Translations under genes and position numbers: made by a program
Notes under the pieces: generated by a model
Told to the model about the DNA's origin: nothing
The model's database searches: none
Seen by the model: the letters and a program-made list of their open reading frames with translations, nothing else
Assembly (NCBI GenBank): GCA_902799905.1
Contig: CADCCB010000007.1
Coordinates: forward strand, 1 to 64,000
Source: an uncultured Prevotellaceae bacterium
Lineage (GTDB): Bacteria; Bacteroidota; Bacteroidia; Bacteroidales; Bacteroidaceae
Length of the DNA: 64,000 nucleotides
Direction: 5' to 3'
In this document: positions 18,741 to 26,127 of the stretch, piece by piece
How positions within the stretch are numbered: position 1 is the first letter of the stretch
How the letters are laid out: each line of letters opens with the position of its first letter

Positions 18741-19131
18741 CCGAAAGCACTGCTCTGGTCTGCCGCTGGCGCTTCTGAAAGGAGGGGCGAGAGGAAAGTC
18801 CGGGCAGCACAGGGCACTCCACTTCTGAAAGTAGAAGCAGTCGGCGACGGCTGGTCAGGGGAGAAGAAAAAAACCGCCCCTTGGGGGTAAGGGTGAGAAG
18901 GTGGTGTAAGAGACCACCAGGCGGCGGGTGATCGTCGTGCTGTTCCCACTGGAGGCTGCAAGTTCATGTATACCATCGCCATGTGAGGGTTGCCCGCCCG
19001 AGTTTCCGCAAGGATTGCGATGGAGGGTAGAACGCTAGAGACGCGCGGCGACGTGCGTAGTAGATAAATGGCAGGCACCGCTGGCAACGGCGGAACAGAA
19101 CCCGGCTTATAGGGGCAGTGCTTTCTTTTTT
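18741..19131 (+). ncRNA. rnpB: RNase P RNA (class A)
   Basis: Catalytic RNA that removes tRNA 5' leaders. The ends pair as helix P1: AAAGCACTGC (18744-18753) with GCAGTGCTTT (19115-19124), followed by a T-run. Conserved core elements are present: GAGGAAAGTCCGGGC (CR-I, about 18790-18804), the GGGTG/GAGGGTTGCCCGCC middle region, the AGGATTGCGATGG-type segment, and ACAGAACCCGGCTTAT (CR-V/P4 3' strand, about 19095-19110). Length of about 385 nt is typical. Minus-strand ORFs across this locus are shadows. Confidence 0.95.
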
Positions 19132-19220
19132 AAGTGAAAAGTGAATAGTGAATAGTGAAAAATTTGCTTCCGCTTTGTAAAAGCGAGCAGGCTCGAGCGG
19201 CTTCCGCTTTATAGACGCTT

Positions 19221-20555
19221 ATGGGACTAAAGAAACTGATATATTTTCTGAGGGTCGGAATCTGGCGTATTCCTGATGATGAGTTGTCGCCAGTGCGCCG
19301 TGTGGTCTACGAAGTCATTAAGATTGCTTCGCTGGCCATCCGCTTCTTTACCACCAAGAGGGTGATGAACCAGGCCTCGGCCCTGACCTATAGCACGCTG
19401 CTGGCCATTGTGCCTATCCTGGCTGTAGTCTTTGCCATAGCACGCGGCTTCGGCTATAATAAATATATTGAGGTTTGGTTCCGTGATGCCTTCTCGTCGC
19501 AGCCACAGGTGGCCGAGGTCATCATAGGCTTTGTGAATAGTTACCTGGTGCATACCAAGAGCGGCATCTTCCTGGGGGTGGGCCTCATCTTCATGCTCTA
19601 CACGGTGATGATGCTGGTGAGCAATATTGAGAACACTTTCAACGAGATATGGCAGGTGAAGAAGAAACGCAGCATCTTCCGTACCATCACCGACTATCTG
19701 GCCATGTTCTTCCTCTTTCCCATCCTCATCGTGGTGTCATCGGGTATCAGCCTCTTCCTGGCAACGATGGCCAATTCCATGGACTTCATGCTGCTGGGCT
19801 CGGCTGTGCGACTGATGATAGATGCTTCGCCCTATGTGCTGATGTCGTTGCTGTTTATCTGTCTCTATGTCTTCATGCCCAACACCCATGTGAAGGTGAA
19901 GAACGCGATTGTGCCAGGCATTCTGGCGGGTATCGCGATGCAGTTGGTGCAGTTCTTCTACATCCATTCGCAGTTGTGGGTGACGGGATATAATGCTATC
20001 TACGGTTCCTTTGCCGCCCTGCCGCTGTTCATGCTCTGGGTGCAGATTTCATGGACCATCTGCCTGTTTGGTGCTGAGTTGACCTATACTTCGCAGAACC
20101 TCGACTACTACGACTATGACGCGCATACCGATGACATCAGCCACCGCTATCAACTCATGCTCTCTGCCCTGATGATGTCGCGCATATGCCGTCGCTTTGC
20201 TGATGGCCGTAAGGCGCTGACGGCAGATGAACTCCGTGAGGAGACGGGCATCCCCATCCGTATTGTGAACGACCTGCTCTACAAACTCATCGATGCTCAT
20301 CTACTCATCGAAGTCTCTACCGATGAGAAAGGTGGGGCATCGACCTTTGTTCCAGCAGAGAGTCTGGACAACCTGAACCTGGGTGTGATGATTGATCGAC
20401 TGGAGGCTCAGGGCCGCTGGCAGATCAACCTGCCTGTGCGACAACTGATGAGTGAGGAGTGGTCGAAGGCTGTCGTCCAGCGTATGGACTACCTGCGCCA
20501 GGCGCAAAACATTCGTCTGGAGGATTTACAGCGTAGGGAATTGCTGGGTTCCTAA
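19221..20555 (+). CDS. YihY/BrkB family inner-membrane protein with C-terminal helical domain
   Basis: 444 residues. About six membrane helices between residues 60 and 295 in the YihY/BrkB order: MNQASALTYSTLLAIVPILAVVFAI, the segment SNIENTFNEIWQVKKKRSIFRTI, TDYLAMFFLFPILIV, the VKVKNAIVPGILAGIAMQLVQFF region and YGSFAALPLFMLWVQISWTICLFGAEL. The C-terminal 140 residues are soluble and resemble a winged-helix fold (LTADELREETGIPIRIVNDLLYKLIDAHLL), a common extension in Bacteroidetes members. Function is not established despite old names (RNase BN, serum resistance). Confidence 0.88.
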   Translation: MGLKKLIYFLRVGIWRIPDDELSPVRRVVYEVIKIASLAIRFFTTKRVMNQASALTYSTLLAIVPILAVVFAIARGFGYNKYIEVWFRDAFSSQPQVAEVIIGFVNSYLVHTKSGIFLGVGLIFMLYTVMMLVSNIENTFNEIWQVKKKRSIFRTITDYLAMFFLFPILIVVSSGISLFLATMANSMDFMLLGSAVRLMIDASPYVLMSLLFICLYVFMPNTHVKVKNAIVPGILAGIAMQLVQFFYIHSQLWVTGYNAIYGSFAALPLFMLWVQISWTICLFGAELTYTSQNLDYYDYDAHTDDISHRYQLMLSALMMSRICRRFADGRKALTADELREETGIPIRIVNDLLYKLIDAHLLIEVSTDEKGGASTFVPAESLDNLNLGVMIDRLEAQGRWQINLPVRQLMSEEWSKAVVQRMDYLRQAQNIRLEDLQRRELLGS

Positions 20556-20603
20556 ATTATTTTCTTTTTTCAAATTAATTGATAATAGAAAAGAACTCAA
20601 GGG

Positions 20604-20731
20604 AGGAACAGGTAACACATGTAACAGATAAAAACAGAAAGTATTCTCCCGCGTACCGTGTGCGCGCGGTACGCGGGGGAGTTTTTCCTAAAAACATCTG
20701 TTACATCTGTTCCTCTGTTACAAAAACAATT
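20604..20731. repeat. Palindromic element A
   Basis: A GC-rich centre (CTCCCGCGTACCG, loop TGTGCGCG, CGGTACGCGGGGGAG, about 20646-20681) is flanked by AT-rich arms that pair with each other: GAGGAACAG and ATGTAACAGAT on the left, ATCTGTTACAT and CTGTTCCTC on the right. The right half of the core followed by TTTTTCCT recurs in element B. Confidence 0.8.
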
Positions 20732-20814
20732 TAAGTTTCGGTTGTTAACAAAAACCTTAAAAACCCCTCTTCCGATGTCTTAACTCTCCGAGTTTCTGTG
20801 CCGATTCCATGGCT

Positions 20815-21180
20815 CTATGCCTGTGAGCAAGCTCCCGCATAAGCCACGAAATCACCACACATTGCTTCGCAACGTAAGACATCCTCAGAGGCAAAAACAC
20901 CGTTACGCTGCGCTTCACTAAATAAACTGCGCATTGCGATAATTGGTTTTTCAGCCCGAAGGGCGATGTTTTTGCCACCATGAAGGCTGTGTTTTGGAAC
21001 AAAACCGTACTGGGCTTCTGGACTGTGCAAGAGCATGCTCTTAGGCACAAGGCCAGAAGAACAGGACGTCGGGCCGAAGGCCACAGACTTCATGAGTGGG
21101 GTTTTTATGGTTTTTGTCTTTATCAGATCAACTTTCGAAAGTTGAATAAATAAGGATTTCCGTGATTTCTTTTGTGACAA
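20815..21180 (-). CDS. Doubtful ORF of 121 residues in a repeat region
   Basis: Starts MSQKKSRKSLFIQLSKVDL and contains FGPTSCSSGLVPKSMLLHSPEAQYG. It has no recognisable domain, no promoter match upstream, and lies between two palindromic repeats. Reads like one of the recurrent spurious ORFs of Prevotella repeats; listed because it is the longest frame in the gap. Confidence 0.2.
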   Translation of the reverse strand: MSQKKSRKSLFIQLSKVDLIKTKTIKTPLMKSVAFGPTSCSSGLVPKSMLLHSPEAQYGFVPKHSLHGGKNIALRAEKPIIAMRSLFSEAQRNGVFASEDVLRCEAMCGDFVAYAGACSQA

Positions 21181-21280
21181 TATTTCAAAGATCGCTTGAC
21201 AACATCCCTGCCACCATCACCAGTTCAGATTGTCCATTGTTTTCTTAGCCTTTCTCTCCCCTTTCCTCTCTCCCCTATTA

Positions 21281-21390
21281 CACTATACAGTAAAATACAG
21301 TATATTTCTTAAAACTTCTTCGCGCGTACCGTACGCGCGCAGTACGCGGGGGACTTTTTCCTGGATTATTACTGTATTTACTGTATAGTG
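21281..21390. repeat. Palindromic element B, same core as A with different arms
   Basis: The core (CGCGTACCGTACGCGCGCAGTACGCGGGGGAC split over 21321-21352, then TTTTTCCT) differs from element A at about five positions. The arms are unrelated to those of A but again self-complementary: CACTATACAGTAAAATACAGT on the left, ACTGTATTTACTGTATAGTG on the right. Confidence 0.8.
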
Positions 21391-21497
21391 TTCTCTTCAT
21401 TCTTCTGCAAATCTACAGAATCTCATAGAGCACTTGATGACTTATGACGAGATAAGAAGAGATAAGAAGAGATAAGGAGAGATAAAGTTTTTCGCCT

Positions 21498-21646
21498 CGT
21501 TCCGACGTCATCTACGGGTCGTTCCAACGTCATCTACGACCCGTTCCAACGGCAGTTTACGGTCGTTCCGATGCCTCCTTTCCCTGGTAAACTACGGCAC
21601 TTTCGGGCGTAAAGTGCCGTCGGAACGAAGCGTAGATGACGTTCCT
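21498..21646. repeat. 22-bp phased repeat block 1
   Basis: CGTTCC recurs at 21498, 21520, 21542 and 21564, exactly 22 bp apart, each followed by a related tail (RACGTCATCTACG in the first two units). Inverted units (CGTAAAGTGCCGTCGGAACG, GCGTAGATGACGTTCC) follow at about 21608-21646. No spacers of unique sequence, so not a CRISPR. Confidence 0.75.
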
Positions 21647-21659
21647 TTATTGGGGGGAG

Positions 21660-21722
21660 TGATGCCCCCTCTATGACATATACCCCCTATAAGGGGGTTA
21701 ATGTCTAAGAGGGAGGGCATCA
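21660..21722. repeat. 63-bp nested hairpin downstream of the 21780-22490 gene
   Basis: Outer stem TGATGCCCCCTCT (21660-21672) with AGAGGGAGGGCATCA (21708-21722), middle GACAT/ATGTC, inner CCCCC-TATAA-GGGGG. It could act as a terminator or RNA end for the minus-strand gene that stops at 21780. Confidence 0.6.
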
Positions 21723-21779
21723 AGGGGGGCACGGATTGCGCAGATGACACAGATTCGGCACCATCTATTAATCCTAAAC

Positions 21780-22490
21780 TCATCTCCAAGTATAAGATGT
21801 GTTTCTTAAAGGGCCTCCGCTTTCAATCCATTTCTTTCTTAATGATTCAGGACTATCGTTCTTATTGTTTTCCCACCAAATACTATATATTTTTTTGATG
21901 GCTTTCATGTCATCAGATGATAATATGGAGGCAGTAGGATTGTCTTTGTCTTTTTCTCTGACAATAACACATTGCCCAAATAATTTATAAGGCTCCATTT
22001 TCTCTTCCCAACTAGAATACCCATCTACGACTACGGGCTTGTCCTTGAGAGAATCTTTTGCCATTATTAATTCAATCATGTAGGCATAGTTGATACCCAG
22101 TGGACTACCAATGACCATATCTTGTAAGTTGGATTCGTATGGATTGACAAATCCAGCGATTCCTTTATCGTCAATATCAATCTGGCTAATAAGATAAGGA
22201 ATTATCTCTTTTCCATGGGAATGAATCTCTTTCATCACATTTGGTGGAAAACCAAGAACATGTTCCTCGAGAATCGTATCCTGATTACATACATATCGAA
22301 TACCTATATAATGCTTCGACACCAAGAATTCCTTATCTTGGGAAGAAAGATTGTTTGATAAGGGTGTTGAATCTCTTATAATAGCCACATCTAGAGGGAG
22401 AGTCATGCTGCTGCCAGTAGCGCTCTGGCCAAGGGTGGGAGCAACGAAGATTGCAGTCAGAAAGGACAGAAAGATATATCTTAGTCTCAT
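21780..22490 (-). CDS. Secreted hypothetical protein next to the DUF3990 operon
   Basis: 236 residues from the ATG at 22490 (a GTG at 22499 is in frame). N-terminal signal peptide MRLRYIFLSFLTAIFVAPTLGQ, then a soluble domain that I do not recognise: VSKHYIGIRYVCNQDTILEEHVLGFPP, HSHGKEIIPYLISQIDIDDKG, MVIGSPLGINYAYMIELIMAKDSLKDKPVVVDGYSSWE, ending in a basic ESLRKKWIESGGPLRNTSYTWR. It begins 28 bp after the stop of the second DUF3791 gene and has no separate promoter match, so it may belong to that operon. AT-rich relative to the core genome. Confidence 0.7.
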   Translation of the reverse strand: MRLRYIFLSFLTAIFVAPTLGQSATGSSMTLPLDVAIIRDSTPLSNNLSSQDKEFLVSKHYIGIRYVCNQDTILEEHVLGFPPNVMKEIHSHGKEIIPYLISQIDIDDKGIAGFVNPYESNLQDMVIGSPLGINYAYMIELIMAKDSLKDKPVVVDGYSSWEEKMEPYKLFGQCVIVREKDKDNPTASILSSDDMKAIKKIYSIWWENNKNDSPESLRKKWIESGGPLRNTSYTWR

Positions 22491-22517
22491 ATTGTTCACA
22501 TCTTCTTTGAAATTAAA

Positions 22518-22727
22518 TTATCTATTATCGTTTCTTATTTCTGCTAAGATGTCTTCTAATATGTACTTGTCGCTCATCAGTTGTAGCCCATAGCGTGCAT
22601 CAGCGAGCATTTCCGCAGTCCTGGTAGAATAGTACAAATCAAGAGCACGCTCTGCATCAATATGCAGCGTCTCTGCCAACATCATAATGATATGGCTTTG
22701 CTTGCGCCATAACACGTTATCTCTCAT
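22518..22727 (-). CDS. DUF3791 domain protein (second copy)
   Basis: 69 residues. Short helical protein: HIIMMLAETLHIDAERALDLYYSTRTAEMLADARYGLQLMSDKYILEDILAEI, which fits the DUF3791 pattern of a helical segment, a YYST-like turn, GL, and a terminal YIL..L.EI. It starts 5 bp after the DUF3990 gene. DUF3791 genes commonly flank DUF3990 in gut bacteria; an antitoxin or partner role is inferred from that arrangement. Confidence 0.8.
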   Translation of the reverse strand: MRDNVLWRKQSHIIMMLAETLHIDAERALDLYYSTRTAEMLADARYGLQLMSDKYILEDILAEIRNDNR

Positions 22728-22732
22728 TGCTG

Positions 22733-23242
22733 TTACTCCTTTGGTTTTATGTTAACAGTATTCTCAAACTTCAAATAGCAATCTATCGCTTTCTGACTGA
22801 CAAAACAAATCTGGTGGTTCACCTTTTTATAGCGAAGTTGACCGAGAGCCTGTTCTGCCGTAATGATACCCTTTTCGTAGTCTTCAACGGTGTCGATGAC
22901 ATTGTCGTTAGCCACACCGCCTTCCACTATGTCGTACTGTTTCCATACTGGCTTTCCCTGACGGCAGGCCACAACATAGTCCAACCATTCCAGATTATAT
23001 TCTTCAAACACCTTGATACTCATACCATCAGCCTTTGCAGTATCTATGTCAAACTGATACTGGCTTACTATCGGCGTAGCAGTCCTGCCTTTCCTACCTG
23101 CAACAACAACAGCCCAAGCCTCAGCCTGCTTTTTTATCTTTGTGACATAGAAACCCAAGCCAAAGTCTACATTTCTTCTTCCGACCTTAGCCAGTGGTTG
23201 AGGTACAGCCACATCCGAGCCATGAAAAACAGTAAGAGTCAT
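22733..23242 (-). CDS. DUF3990 protein, ADP-ribosyltransferase-like, candidate toxin
   Basis: 169 residues. N-terminal VFHGSD, then NVDFGLGFYVTKIKKQAEAWA, matches the H-G and F-G-x-G-F-Y-x-T elements of ADP-ribosyltransferase folds; the C-terminal ...KYDIVEGGVANDNV and KVNHQICFVSQKAI match DUF3990 (the Q near the end is in the place of the usual catalytic-strand residue). From memory, DUF3990 has been placed in the ART superfamily. Its start overlaps the upstream DUF3791 stop (ATGA). Toxin activity and target are inferred, not shown. Confidence 0.82.
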   Translation of the reverse strand: MTLTVFHGSDVAVPQPLAKVGRRNVDFGLGFYVTKIKKQAEAWAVVVAGRKGRTATPIVSQYQFDIDTAKADGMSIKVFEEYNLEWLDYVVACRQGKPVWKQYDIVEGGVANDNVIDTVEDYEKGIITAEQALGQLRYKKVNHQICFVSQKAIDCYLKFENTVNIKPKE

Positions 23243-23478
23243 TGTTCCTTCTTTTCTTCTTTTTCCCAGTTGTTCAAGGTCTCCAATGTATCATCAGCCA
23301 CCCAGTCCAAACTCTGCGTGTGTAGTATATCATAATGTCCAAGCAGGCGTTTATGTATGAGCCCCTGCGCTTTCAGCCGATCGTGCATGGCTTTACCCGA
23401 TATTTTCGCCTTCTTGGCACTCGACTCAATTGCCATGACAGCAAAATGGATTTTTCGGTATGTTTTCGTTTCAGTCAT
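23239..23478 (-). CDS. DUF3791 domain protein (first copy)
   Basis: 79 residues. FAVMAIESSAKKAKISGKAMHDRLKAQGLIHKRLLGHYDILHTQSLDWVADDTLETL fits DUF3791: helices followed by YDxLHTQ and a final helix. It is the first gene of the operon, 17 nt below the predicted transcription start, and overlaps the DUF3990 gene by 4 bp, so the pair is probably translationally coupled, as in toxin-antitoxin operons. Confidence 0.82.
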   Translation of the reverse strand: MTETKTYRKIHFAVMAIESSAKKAKISGKAMHDRLKAQGLIHKRLLGHYDILHTQSLDWVADDTLETLNNWEKEEKKEQ

Positions 23479-23501
23479 AACTGTTTTTTATTCTATGGCT
23501 G

Positions 23502-23533
23502 CAAATATAGTGAATTTTTCCGTTATTATCAAA
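23502..23533 (-). promoter_or_regulatory. Promoter of the DUF3791-DUF3990-DUF3791 operon
   Basis: On the minus strand TTTG, a 20-bp spacer and TATATTTG match the Bacteroidetes consensus exactly. Predicted transcription start near 23495. Confidence 0.78.
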
Positions 23534-23761
23534 CAATTAGCCGTTTTTCTATCGTTTTTCTTGCAATGCGAAGCAAAAAACGCCAATAAATACACTTCTA
23601 TATGACAAGGAAACTCTCTTACCCTATTTTCTCTGAACGACGCTAACATGGAATAGGGGCGGAATACTATATCAAGCCCCCTTTTTCCTTCTCAATTTGG
23701 TTTATGTGCCTTTATTTTTCACTTTTTCCTTTGGAATGCCTATTATTTGGGAAAGTTTTTG

Positions 23762-23769
23762 TAAATTTG
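23762..23769 (+). promoter_or_regulatory. -7 box ahead of the structured RNA and HARE-HTH gene
   Basis: TAAATTTG, a consensus match. Two TTTG copies upstream have spacers of 12 and 28 bp, so the -33 element is uncertain. Transcription would start near 23776, about 230 nt before the next ORF. Confidence 0.45.
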
Positions 23770-23810
23770 CACCGTGTTCTCTTAAGAGGCATAACTTATT
23801 GCTCAATTTT

Positions 23811-23929
23811 CTCTCTCGAATCACCACCTCGGAAAAGAATACGAGCAAATATCCAAAAACGCAGAGGTCGCGCTCTATAGCGCAGACTTCTCCATAGCGT
23901 TTTTGGGGCTTGTGGTGAGCCTGAGAGAG
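23811..23929 (+). ncRNA. Candidate structured RNA or leader (119-nt multi-helix hairpin)
   Basis: Stacked helices: CTCTCTC/GAGAGAG (23811-23817 with 23923-23929), TCACCAC/GTGGTGA (23821-23827 with 23912-23918), CCAAAAACGC/GCGTTTTTGG (23853-23862 with 23897-23906, 10 bp perfect) and GCGCT/AGCGC around a CTAT loop (23870-23883). A side hairpin CTCG/CGAG lies in the left internal loop. The shape (one long rod with an asymmetric internal loop) recalls 6S-like or mobile-element RNAs, but I do not recognise a family. Confidence 0.5.
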
Positions 23930-24003
23930 ATATGGCGGGGCTGCGCTTTTTGTGTATCAGCCCACCTGACGAACAGATTAATTGTAACAAATGATTAGGA
24001 GTG

Positions 24004-24222
24004 ATGACTTTACACGAAGCAATGATTAAGGCTATAAATGAATTGGGTGGAGGGGAACAACACATCCAAGACGTTACCGATTACATAAATACCCGTCATT
24101 TATATTCAAGAGGTGACAATGCTACATTACCTGTCAATCAGGTAAGTGCGCGGCTTAATAGGCACAAGAATATCTTCGGTCGTGCAGATGGATATATTTG
24201 GATAAAGGATAAGGTATATTAA
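24004..24222 (+). CDS. Small HARE-HTH-like winged-helix protein
   Basis: 72 residues from the ATG at 24004, which follows a GTG in frame. The sequence LHEAMIKAINELGGGEQHIQDVTDYINTRHLYSRGD, then NQVSARLNRHKNIFGRADGYIWI, matches the HARE-HTH module (also called HB1/ASXL), a winged helix often fused to restriction or epigenetic enzymes. Here it stands alone. Possible DNA binding is inferred. It is the first gene after the structured RNA and is followed 7 bp later by a membrane protein gene. Confidence 0.75.
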   Translation: MTLHEAMIKAINELGGGEQHIQDVTDYINTRHLYSRGDNATLPVNQVSARLNRHKNIFGRADGYIWIKDKVY

Positions 24223-24229
24223 ACTGCTT

Positions 24230-24721
24230 ATGATTAACGGAAAGCAAATCATCACACGTTGCTTCGCTATTTTAATACTATGTGGAATAGTATTGGTTGG
24301 AGGCTATGGACTTTATATGTCTTTTAGCAATTTTGACAAGTCTGTTCACGTAGTGACGAAAACTGATAGTATAGGTCGTCCGTTTGAGATAAACGGATAT
24401 ATGTTTTATCTTCGGAACGATGCTTTATATGATGAGAGTGGAAATATGGTTGCAGACCTATCAATAGATAACAATAGAACAAGTAAAAATGCACAAGTTT
24501 CTCCCTCTTTGAAAGATGTACTAACAGAGGGCTTGGGGTACGAAAATAAAGGCTTTGAAGACTATAGCATTTTTGGATGCAGTAAAGAGGAAGTTCAGAA
24601 GCTTTATATCCAGTCAGTCATTGAATCTATGGCATCAGGTAAAACGGTTGAGGTTAGCAGATGGGTCACATCAGGAGATTGGAGCAATGATGATGAAGAA
24701 ATGACAATAACAATTCCTTAA
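24230..24721 (+). CDS. Single-helix membrane protein, unknown
   Basis: 163 residues. One N-terminal membrane helix (about residues 11-30, CFAILILCGIVLVGGYGLYM), then an extracytoplasmic domain with DSIGRPFEINGYMFYLRNDALYDESG and a polar acidic tail. No recognised family. Same strand and close spacing suggest one transcript with the HARE-HTH and zinc-ribbon genes. AT-rich composition. Confidence 0.65.
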   Translation: MINGKQIITRCFAILILCGIVLVGGYGLYMSFSNFDKSVHVVTKTDSIGRPFEINGYMFYLRNDALYDESGNMVADLSIDNNRTSKNAQVSPSLKDVLTEGLGYENKGFEDYSIFGCSKEEVQKLYIQSVIESMASGKTVEVSRWVTSGDWSNDDEEMTITIP

Positions 24722-24731
24722 CAATACAGAT

Positions 24732-25619
24732 ATGGCATACAAATGTAAAAACTGCGGAAAGTTCGTTGCAAAGGATGCAACAACGTGTAAGCATTGTGGC
24801 CAGGAGAATCCTGCCGTATTAGAGGATAAGAACCTACCTACTGGTCTGAACGCACAGGCAAGACCTGTTAACATGAATTTACCCAAGCAGATTCAATGCC
24901 CTTATTGTGGTAGTCTATTGAGTTTGCCAAAGCAGTTCGAAAATGATGATTTTCTTCGTTGCAATATCTGTAATCAAGATTTTTCTAATCCTTTGAAAAA
25001 GACAATCAGTACTCGTTGGATAGACAGCAGCACAATGGGCTATCCAAATCGCACATGGAGAAATGCAGGTCTTTTCCTATTGGCAGTTATCGTATTCTAT
25101 ATGATTGCCACAAAAGATAAGAAAGAATCACAATCTGCCCCTCAGCAGTTCCAAACCGAAACGAAAGTCAATACTTCTGAAGAAGACGAGACCCATGAAT
25201 TGGTCGTTGTCGATGGCGAAGCAATTATAAGAGAGGCTTTGCCAAAATCTGATTATGATATTATCAACAGATGGCGGGAAATCAATCAAGGTTCGACTTC
25301 TCAGGAATGCAGATTGGAAAAAATTAAGCGAGACGGGAGTTATAGAATCAAAATTGGTGGTATATACTATTCATGCGAGCCGAGGAAAATTACAAGCGGC
25401 TCGGAGATTGTATTCCATGACGCGAATTCGCATAATGGCAATTATTTCAATTTAGCTAATGGGACACCCATCTATTTTATTCCCAGAATGGAAGATGATG
25501 GACCAGTAAAAACTGATGGAATCCTTGTCATACAAGCAGATGGTAGTGCACAAGTTTACATGAACGACTATAAAAATGAGTTCTTTGAATTGTTCATTGA
25601 TTTGCGTCCACTCTATTGA
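24732..25619 (+). CDS. Membrane protein with two N-terminal zinc ribbons
   Basis: 295 residues. First ribbon CKNCGKFVAKDATTCKHCG (CxxC...CxxC), second CPYCG...CNIC (about residues 56-83), then a single membrane helix (AGLFLLAVIVFYMIAT, about residues 112-128) and an extracytoplasmic beta-rich domain of 165 residues. This layout, zinc ribbon facing the cytoplasm plus an outer domain, is seen in many Bacteroidetes envelope-sensing proteins, but the exact role is unknown. It follows the membrane-protein gene by 10 bp. Confidence 0.7.
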   Translation: MAYKCKNCGKFVAKDATTCKHCGQENPAVLEDKNLPTGLNAQARPVNMNLPKQIQCPYCGSLLSLPKQFENDDFLRCNICNQDFSNPLKKTISTRWIDSSTMGYPNRTWRNAGLFLLAVIVFYMIATKDKKESQSAPQQFQTETKVNTSEEDETHELVVVDGEAIIREALPKSDYDIINRWREINQGSTSQECRLEKIKRDGSYRIKIGGIYYSCEPRKITSGSEIVFHDANSHNGNYFNLANGTPIYFIPRMEDDGPVKTDGILVIQADGSAQVYMNDYKNEFFELFIDLRPLY

Positions 25620-25681
25620 GGTGAAGTGTGTGGGATTCCTTTTATTTATTTTAGTTTATTTTGCAAGCAATTAGAATCATA

Positions 25682-26122
25682 ATGAAAACGAAAATTGTAA
25701 TTCTATTCTTAGTTTCGCTTATAGCATTTTCATGTTCAAAAGATAATGAAAGCGAAAGTGCTATTAGCAGGTTTGTTAATTCTACATGGGCTTTCTATGC
25801 TGAAAATTCCACGCGGGCTTATTACAAATATGAATTTACGAACACTACATCAGGAAAATATTGGTATTATAAAGGAACAGACAATACAAATAAATTTGAT
25901 TTTACTTACACTGCTGATAACAAAAAACTGAAAATCGATTATAAGATTAATTCTGTTTCAGCAGAATTAGATGAGAATGGTAATCTTAAAGTTATAAGCG
26001 ATGATGCTACGATAGTTTACTTTATTGAGCAGTCGGGTGATAACACTATTTCTGGCTATTATCAATACTCGTTAGCGGAAGGCGCAAAGCGCTATCCATA
26101 CAATGCAATAAAACTTAAATAA
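25682..26122 (+). CDS. Lipoprotein of unknown function
   Basis: 146 residues from the ATG at 25682 (MKTKIVILFLVSLIAFSC); the lipobox Cys is followed by SKDNESES. The mature part looks like a small lipocalin-like beta barrel (STWAFYAE, YYKYEFTNTTSGKYWYYKG, LKIDYKI, GNLKVISDDATIVYFIEQSGDNTISGYYQY), a fold common among Bacteroidales outer-membrane lipoproteins. Assignment of the fold is an inference from the strand pattern. Ends 5 bp before the convergent gene. Confidence 0.7.
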   Translation: MKTKIVILFLVSLIAFSCSKDNESESAISRFVNSTWAFYAENSTRAYYKYEFTNTTSGKYWYYKGTDNTNKFDFTYTADNKKLKIDYKINSVSAELDENGNLKVISDDATIVYFIEQSGDNTISGYYQYSLAEGAKRYPYNAIKLK

Positions 26123-26127
26123 TACGC

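Larger units (their letters stand above)
20556..21779. other. 1.2-kb region without a convincing gene, filled with repeats
   Basis: Contains palindromic elements A and B, a perfect AACTTTCGAAAGTT palindrome (21131-21144), GAGATAAGAA repeats (21450-21486), 22-bp phased repeats and a large C/G-run hairpin, all listed separately. One weak minus-strand ORF (20815-21180) is the only coding candidate. Confidence 0.7.

Noticed and set aside
21498-21646. CRISPR array
   Set aside because: Repeats are 22 bp apart without unique spacers, vary in sequence and turn direction; no cas genes nearby.
23796-24065. 89-residue minus-strand ORF over the structured RNA
   Set aside because: Its frame follows the hairpin arms and antisense of the HARE-HTH start; no motif.
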